This document shows, piece after piece, positions 60,037 to 64,000 of a stretch of DNA of 64,000 nucleotides. Within the stretch, counting starts at the first letter, position 1; each line of letters starts with the position of its first letter. The DNA is from Natronosalvus sp042663485 (GTDB lineage Archaea > Halobacteriota > Halobacteria > Halobacteriales > Natrialbaceae). The notes beneath the pieces are model-generated. The model did not search any database and was not told where the DNA came from. It saw only the letters and a list, made by a program, of their open reading frames with translations. The stretch lies in assembly GCA_042663485.1 (NCBI GenBank), contig JBHTAF010000001.1. One strand, 5' to 3'. The translations under genes were made by a program, and so were the position numbers.

Positions 60037-61734
60037 TCACGACGCTCGCACGAGCGGCGCCAGACTCGAGGTCGTTCCATCAGTGTCGTCATCGCTCGAG
60101 TTCGAACTCGTGCCGTCAGTGTCGTTCGTTTCGTCGGCTTCGTCACTCGAGCCCGAGCCAGAACCCGAACTCACCCCAGACGTCGCGTCGTCGGTCGTCT
60201 CCTCGATCACGTACTGCTGACCGAGCATCGGGTCGAGCAACTCGTCGACCGCCGCCCGGTCGTCGGTGAGCACCGGTACGTCGTCGGTATTCGGTTCGGC
60301 CATGTAGTTCTCGATCTCGTCCTCGAGGTCGATCGGGAGGTCAGTGTTTTGATTACGCACCTGGAGATCGGCTTCCGAGTAGCGCGTGGCGTTTTTGGTC
60401 GCGACTACCTGGATGTTCTGGACCGCTCCGGTATCCGACGTGCGAAAGCTGTACACCTGCGGGAAGACCTCGTCCATGGTCGCGTACTCGGCGCGATAGA
60501 AATCCGAGGCCGGCCCGCTGGGCGCGGAGATGACGTTCGAGATGAGGACGCCGTCCTCGCTCAGGTGCTCATCGACCACTTGCATGAACTCGACGGTCGT
60601 CAACTCGAAGGGAACCTGATCGCGCTTGAATGCGTCCAGGACGATCACGTCGTAGGTCTCGTCGCTGTTCTGGAGGAACGATCGCCCGTCGACGGTGTGG
60701 GCCTGGAGGTCGTCCGACTGCTCGAGGCCGAAGTAAGTCTCGGCAGTGGCGGTCACCTCCTCGTCGATCTCGACGACGTCGACGTCGACGTCGTACTGGC
60801 GTTCGAAGTCCTGCGGCCCGGTGTAGCCGCCGCCGCCGATGAACAACACCCGATCGACCGAATCCGGATTCTCGGCCATGAGCATCGTGAGGTGGAAGTA
60901 GCGCGTGTACTCGAAGACGTGGCGGTCGGGGTCGTTCAAGTCGCGCGCGCTGTGGCGCGTTCCGTCGAGGTACAGCGTCCGAACGTCCCCGTTGTCGACC
61001 ACCTCGAGTTGCTGGTGAGCCGTCTGGGTCTGGTAGACGACGTCGCCGCGGGGATCGAGGCCGATAGAGCTACTGGTGGCGGCACCGACCAGCAGGAGCG
61101 AGACGACGGCGACGACGGCGAGCGTCCGCCTCGACGGCCGCGGGAGCGACACGACGACGGCGGTTCCGACGAGCACGAATCCGAAGAAGAGGCTGATCTG
61201 CGTGATCGACAGCGACGGGATGAGCAGGTACGTCGTCACACCGGAGCCGACGATGCTTCCGATGGTGCCGAGTGCGTAGACGTGTCCGGAGGCCTCGCCG
61301 ATGCCCTCCTTGGCCGATAGCTCCGCCGCGTAGGGGCTGATGAACCCGAGGAGGTACGTCGGCGGCCCGAAGAGGATGATGATCGACGGGAGCGAGGCGT
61401 ACCGGGGCGAGAGCGGGATGGCCGCCGTCGCGTACAGCAGCATATCGCTCGTGTAGATGATGATCGCGATGTAAATCGCCGTAGCGAACAGCAACCACCG
61501 CATCTGACTGTTTGAGGCCCGCGCCGCCGCTCGCCCGCCCTGCCAGTAGCCCAGACTCAGTCCGGCGAGAAAGACCGTGAGCAGGCCGCCGACCGTGTAG
61601 ATGTGGCTCCCGAACTGCGGCGCGACGATGCGCAACGCGAGGATCTCGAGACCCATGCTGACGACGCCGGAGACGAAGACGGCGAGTTCGGGTTTCGAGA
61701 ATCGCGTCGACTCGAGCGCCCGTGAAACGTCCAT
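60037..61734 (-). CDS. Membrane-fused spermidine-synthase-like protein
   Basis: A 565-residue fusion. The N-terminal 210 residues hold about seven hydrophobic helices (LAVFVSGVVSMGLEILALRI through ISLFFGFVLVGTAVVVSLP). The C-terminal domain has the spermidine-synthase fold: VLFIGGGGYTGPQDFERQY, VDVVEIDEEVTATAETYFGL and VIVLDAFKRDQVPFELTT. The polyamine-synthase catalytic context is only partly conserved, so aminopropyl transfer is uncertain. A Ser/Thr/Asp-rich tail ends it. Such fusions are common and uncharacterised in haloarchaea. Confidence 0.88.
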   Translation of the reverse strand: MDVSRALESTRFSKPELAVFVSGVVSMGLEILALRIVAPQFGSHIYTVGGLLTVFLAGLSLGYWQGGRAAARASNSQMRWLLFATAIYIAIIIYTSDMLLYATAAIPLSPRYASLPSIIILFGPPTYLLGFISPYAAELSAKEGIGEASGHVYALGTIGSIVGSGVTTYLLIPSLSITQISLFFGFVLVGTAVVVSLPRPSRRTLAVVAVVSLLLVGAATSSSIGLDPRGDVVYQTQTAHQQLEVVDNGDVRTLYLDGTRHSARDLNDPDRHVFEYTRYFHLTMLMAENPDSVDRVLFIGGGGYTGPQDFERQYDVDVDVVEIDEEVTATAETYFGLEQSDDLQAHTVDGRSFLQNSDETYDVIVLDAFKRDQVPFELTTVEFMQVVDEHLSEDGVLISNVISAPSGPASDFYRAEYATMDEVFPQVYSFRTSDTGAVQNIQVVATKNATRYSEADLQVRNQNTDLPIDLEDEIENYMAEPNTDDVPVLTDDRAAVDELLDPMLGQQYVIEETTDDATSGVSSGSGSGSSDEADETNDTDGTSSNSSDDDTDGTTSSLAPLVRAS

Positions 61735-61784
61735 TAGCCGCCCAAAGTGGATCCACCGACGAGAACCTGTTGGATCGCCCCTCC

Positions 61785-62894
61785 TCAGTTTCGTTTCGGC
61801 ATCGTCGAGTGACGGGTCGTCGACTTCATGTCTGCCCGCTTCGACGGCGAGCGGGCGACGGTCGAGTACATCGTTCCACGCCTGCGTCCGCTGCTCGAGC
61901 CGCCGAAGGGGCCGCCGTCGTCTCCGGTGCTCAGGAGGCCGTCGTCTTCGTCTTCAACTTCTTCGGCCGCCTCGTCGGCCTCCTCTTCTTCAACGCCGTC
62001 CTCCTCGTCGGTATCGTCTCCATTCGCCTCCTCGTCCTCAGGATCTGCTTCGTCCTCGGCATCCGCCTCCTCGTCGTCACCGAGACCCGCCGCCTCGAGC
62101 CCCGCTTTCAGAGATTCGACTTCGTCACCGAATCCGCCGACTGCATCCTTGAGGGCGGACGAAATGGAGTCCTCGAGGTCGCCGTCGTCAGTTTCGTCGT
62201 CCTCGTCACTCTCGTCATCCTCGTCCGTCTCGTCTTCGTCCTTCTGGTCCGCTTCGCCTCCCTCCTCGTCCACCCCGTCTTCGTCCGTCTCGTCCTCGTC
62301 TCCGCCCGCTTCGCCCTCCTCGTCGGGTTCCGCGGTATCTTCGCTCGCATCGGTGTCGGCCTCGCTGACCTCCTCGTCACCCGTCTCGACTGCGACGCTC
62401 TTCGTGAGGAGGCCGTACAGATCCAGCACCGTCTCCTCGAGCGAGTCCGCATCGTCCAGATCGGAATCTGAATCTGACTCTAAATCGGGGTCGGCGAGCG
62501 AGGCCAGTCGCTGGAGGGCCCGCAGCGTGGCAACTTGGCCGGGATCGCCGTTCGCAATCGCTTCGGGAAGCGACGACGGGGTGGAGCCGTCGGGGAGCGT
62601 ATCCAGGCCGACGCGCTCGAGCAGCGACTGGACGTCGCCCTCCTCGACGAGTTCGTGTGCTTCCTCCGCGAGCGAGGGCAGGTCGGTAGACGAAATCGGC
62701 TCTGGAAGGCCGTCCTCGGCGCCGCCTTCGAGGTCGGCCGTCAGTTCGAGCGCTCGAGCCTCGTCACCGTCGTCACCGCCGGCCTCGTCGTCCGCATCGC
62801 TTTCGTCCCCCGCCTCGCGAATGCCGAGGTCGTCGAGCGCCGCTCGAGTGTCGGTCAACAGTGTCGTGATTCGGTCGTCCGTTTCTGTAGTCAT
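61785..62894 (-). CDS. Highly acidic protein with basic C-terminal tail, unknown function
   Basis: A 369-residue protein. Residues 1-165 contain helical segments (LPSLAEEAHELVEEGDVQSL and ATLRALQRLASLADPDLESD). A region of roughly 140 residues of nearly pure Asp/Glu/Ser/Thr follows, interrupted by ISSALKDAVGGFGDEVESLK. The end is a sharply basic tail with GTMYSTVARSPSKRADMK and RHSTMPKRN. No known domain recognised. It is the third of three consecutive acidic genes, 30 nt after the previous one, so they likely form an operon. Confidence 0.75.
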   Translation of the reverse strand: MTTETDDRITTLLTDTRAALDDLGIREAGDESDADDEAGGDDGDEARALELTADLEGGAEDGLPEPISSTDLPSLAEEAHELVEEGDVQSLLERVGLDTLPDGSTPSSLPEAIANGDPGQVATLRALQRLASLADPDLESDSDSDLDDADSLEETVLDLYGLLTKSVAVETGDEEVSEADTDASEDTAEPDEEGEAGGDEDETDEDGVDEEGGEADQKDEDETDEDDESDEDDETDDGDLEDSISSALKDAVGGFGDEVESLKAGLEAAGLGDDEEADAEDEADPEDEEANGDDTDEEDGVEEEEADEAAEEVEDEDDGLLSTGDDGGPFGGSSSGRRRGTMYSTVARSPSKRADMKSTTRHSTMPKRN

Positions 62895-62924
62895 GGGTGG
62901 AACTCACCTCGCTGGTCGTGCTAA

Positions 62925-63584
62925 TCAGGACTCCTCGTCGATCACGGCGTCGACGATCTGCTCGCGCATCTCCTCGCCTTTGAGGTTCGCCTTCACGCCG
63001 ACGTCCTTCGCGACCGACTGGAGGTCCCGGTAGGAGAGCATCTCCAGGACGTCCTCGAGGGTCTCCCGGCGCAAGTCCTCGAGCGTGTCGAGAGATGGTG
63101 GGCCGTTCTCGACGAGCGCTTCGGTGTCCGTCTCGCTCTCGCTTTCGCTCTCGCTTTTTTCGTCCGTCTCGCTCTCGTCGCCCTCACCTGCGTCGGACTC
63201 CCCGGTTTCGTCACCGGCCTCGTCCGCATCTTCCGCGTCTCCTTCCGCTTCGCCGGCGGCGACCTGCTCGGCCAGGGCTTCCTGCCCGAACTCCTCGAGC
63301 CAGGCAGCGATCGCGTTCCGGAGCGACACGACGAGTTCCTTGAGGAACGTCCGGAGGCTCAGGCCCTCCTCCATCGCGTCGGTAGCCGTCTCCTGGATCG
63401 CTCTGCCGAGGCGTTCGCCGATCGAGCGACCGAACCGCTCGCCGATTCGGGCGCCGGCGGCGGCGCCGATTTCGCCGGCCTCGACCTCGTCACCGATGCC
63501 GTCTCCGTTGAAGACGGACTCGATGTCGACGTAGTCGAGAGCTTCCTCGACGACGATCTCCTGCAGTGTGGGGTCGTCGCTCAT
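62925..63584 (-). CDS. Acidic protein with Rho-N/SAP-like C-terminus, unknown function
   Basis: A 219-residue protein. The N-terminal half has a Gly-rich amphipathic repeat (GARIGERFGRSIGERLGRAI) and a helical LRTFLKELVVSLRNAIAAWL. An Asp/Glu/Ser stretch separates it from a C-terminal 45-residue domain (LEMLSYRDLQSVAKDVGVKA, then NLKGEEMREQIVDAV) that resembles Rho-N or SAP nucleic-acid-binding modules. Function unknown; the SAP-like end hints at DNA or RNA contact. Confidence 0.75.
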   Translation of the reverse strand: MSDDPTLQEIVVEEALDYVDIESVFNGDGIGDEVEAGEIGAAAGARIGERFGRSIGERLGRAIQETATDAMEEGLSLRTFLKELVVSLRNAIAAWLEEFGQEALAEQVAAGEAEGDAEDADEAGDETGESDAGEGDESETDEKSESESESETDTEALVENGPPSLDTLEDLRRETLEDVLEMLSYRDLQSVAKDVGVKANLKGEEMREQIVDAVIDEES

Positions 63585-63672
63585 TTAGATCCCTCCGTGG
63601 CCTGCGCGACAGTTGTCGGTCCGCCTCGAGTGGCAGTTGCCCTCGAGTCGTCCGTCGAGCGCGGAAGGGGCG

Positions 63673-64000
63673 TCACGACTCGTCATTTTCGTCAGTGTCG
63701 TCGGCTTCATCCTCGTTGTCTTCGCTATCCTCGCTACTCTCGCCGTCTTCGTTGCCCTCGGTTTCTTCGCCGGCATCGCTGTCTTCGCCGCCCTCACTGC
63801 TCTCTTCGCCCTCCTCCTCACCCGTCGACTCCTCGTCGGATTCGCCATCTTCGCCATCGTCCTCGCCGTTCTCACCGTCGGCCGCCTCGTCCGATTCGCT
63901 CTCGTCTTCGGCTGACTCGTCACCGTCGTCCGTCTCCTCGGATTCCTCCTCGTCGCTCTCGAGGATCGAATCCACGAGGACGTCACCGAGCAGTCGGCCA
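63673..64000 (-). CDS. C-terminal part of an acidic protein, cut by the window edge
   Basis: The frame is open from the window edge (GRLLGDVLVDSILESDEEES) to the stop at 63673. After the first 15 residues it is an almost uninterrupted tail of about 95 residues of Asp, Glu, Ser and Gly. Only the 3' end is visible, so the domain is unknown. It precedes the two acidic genes downstream by 88 nt and shares their style. A GTG at 63975 is inside the frame but probably not the start. Confidence 0.6.
   Translation of the reverse strand, partial: GRLLGDVLVDSILESDEEESEETDDGDESAEDESESDEAADGENGEDDGEDGESDEESTGEEEGEESSEGGEDSDAGEETEGNEDGESSEDSEDNEDEADDTDENDES

Noticed and set aside
61828..63033. Ser-rich plus-strand frame of about 400 codons
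   Set aside because: Poly-Ser arises from the complement of GAC/GAG-rich acidic tracts of the minus-strand genes.

Overview
The window comes from a haloarchaeon (class Halobacteria). Proteins are very acidic, the DNA is GC-rich with constant CTCGAG codon pairs, and many genes start at an ATG or GTG lying 25-30 nt after a TATA-like box, as in leaderless haloarchaeal mRNAs. The gene content is also archaeal: aCPSF1, TFB, GINS and PriS, RtcB and archease, isopentenyl phosphate kinase, diphthine synthase. The genus is not resolved; the style resembles the Natrialba/Haloterrigena group. I recognised no rRNA, complete tRNA, CRISPR array or intact insertion sequence.

Layout. 0.2-7.4 kb: RNA processing (aCPSF1), a glycosyltransferase, a beta-RFAP synthase-like GHMP protein, a large acidic membrane protein, diphthine synthase and a GrpB-type protein. 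7.4-17.8 kb: one long minus-strand sugar block. It reads substrate-binding protein, two permeases, ATPase and a 58-residue membrane protein, then the GlpR/DeoR regulator, 1-phosphofructokinase and a complete fructose PTS (IIC, IIA, HPr, EI, IIB). 18.1-32.9 kb: branched-chain amino-acid synthesis on the minus strand (leuA, ilvB, ilvN, ilvC, a small linker gene, leuC, leuD, leuB). A 6-kb accessory island (19.2-24.9 kb) separates leuD from leuB. It holds two paralogous HTH regulators, two SAM methyltransferases, a catalytically altered alpha/beta-hydrolase and a small membrane protein.

33.4-43.8 kb: peroxiredoxin, GINS-PriS (replication), GNAT, archease, DoxX, RtcB (tRNA ligation), isopentenyl phosphate kinase plus mevalonate kinase (isoprenoids), a YkgJ-type cysteine-cluster protein and small haloarchaeal proteins. 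43.9-50.1 kb: a tightly overlapping cobalamin nucleotide-loop and salvage operon (HAD, cbiB, cobS, cobY, cobT-like, cobD, cbiZ). 50.2-59.9 kb: a SHOCT protein, a DUF7344-type regulator, TFB, an XPB-type helicase, a HerA/DUF87-type ATPase and an APH-fold kinase. 60.0-64.0 kb: a membrane-fused spermidine-synthase-like protein and three genes with long Asp/Glu-rich segments, the last cut by the window edge.

The most notable signals are regulatory: a 26-codon leaderless peptide ending TLIIVGAA upstream of ilvB (a candidate branched-chain leader peptide); two palindromes matching the TrmB consensus TACT-N7/8-GAGTA; and an identical palindrome, ACTATA-N5-TATAGT, placed about 51 bp upstream of the TATA boxes of both mevalonate kinase and the APH-fold kinase.
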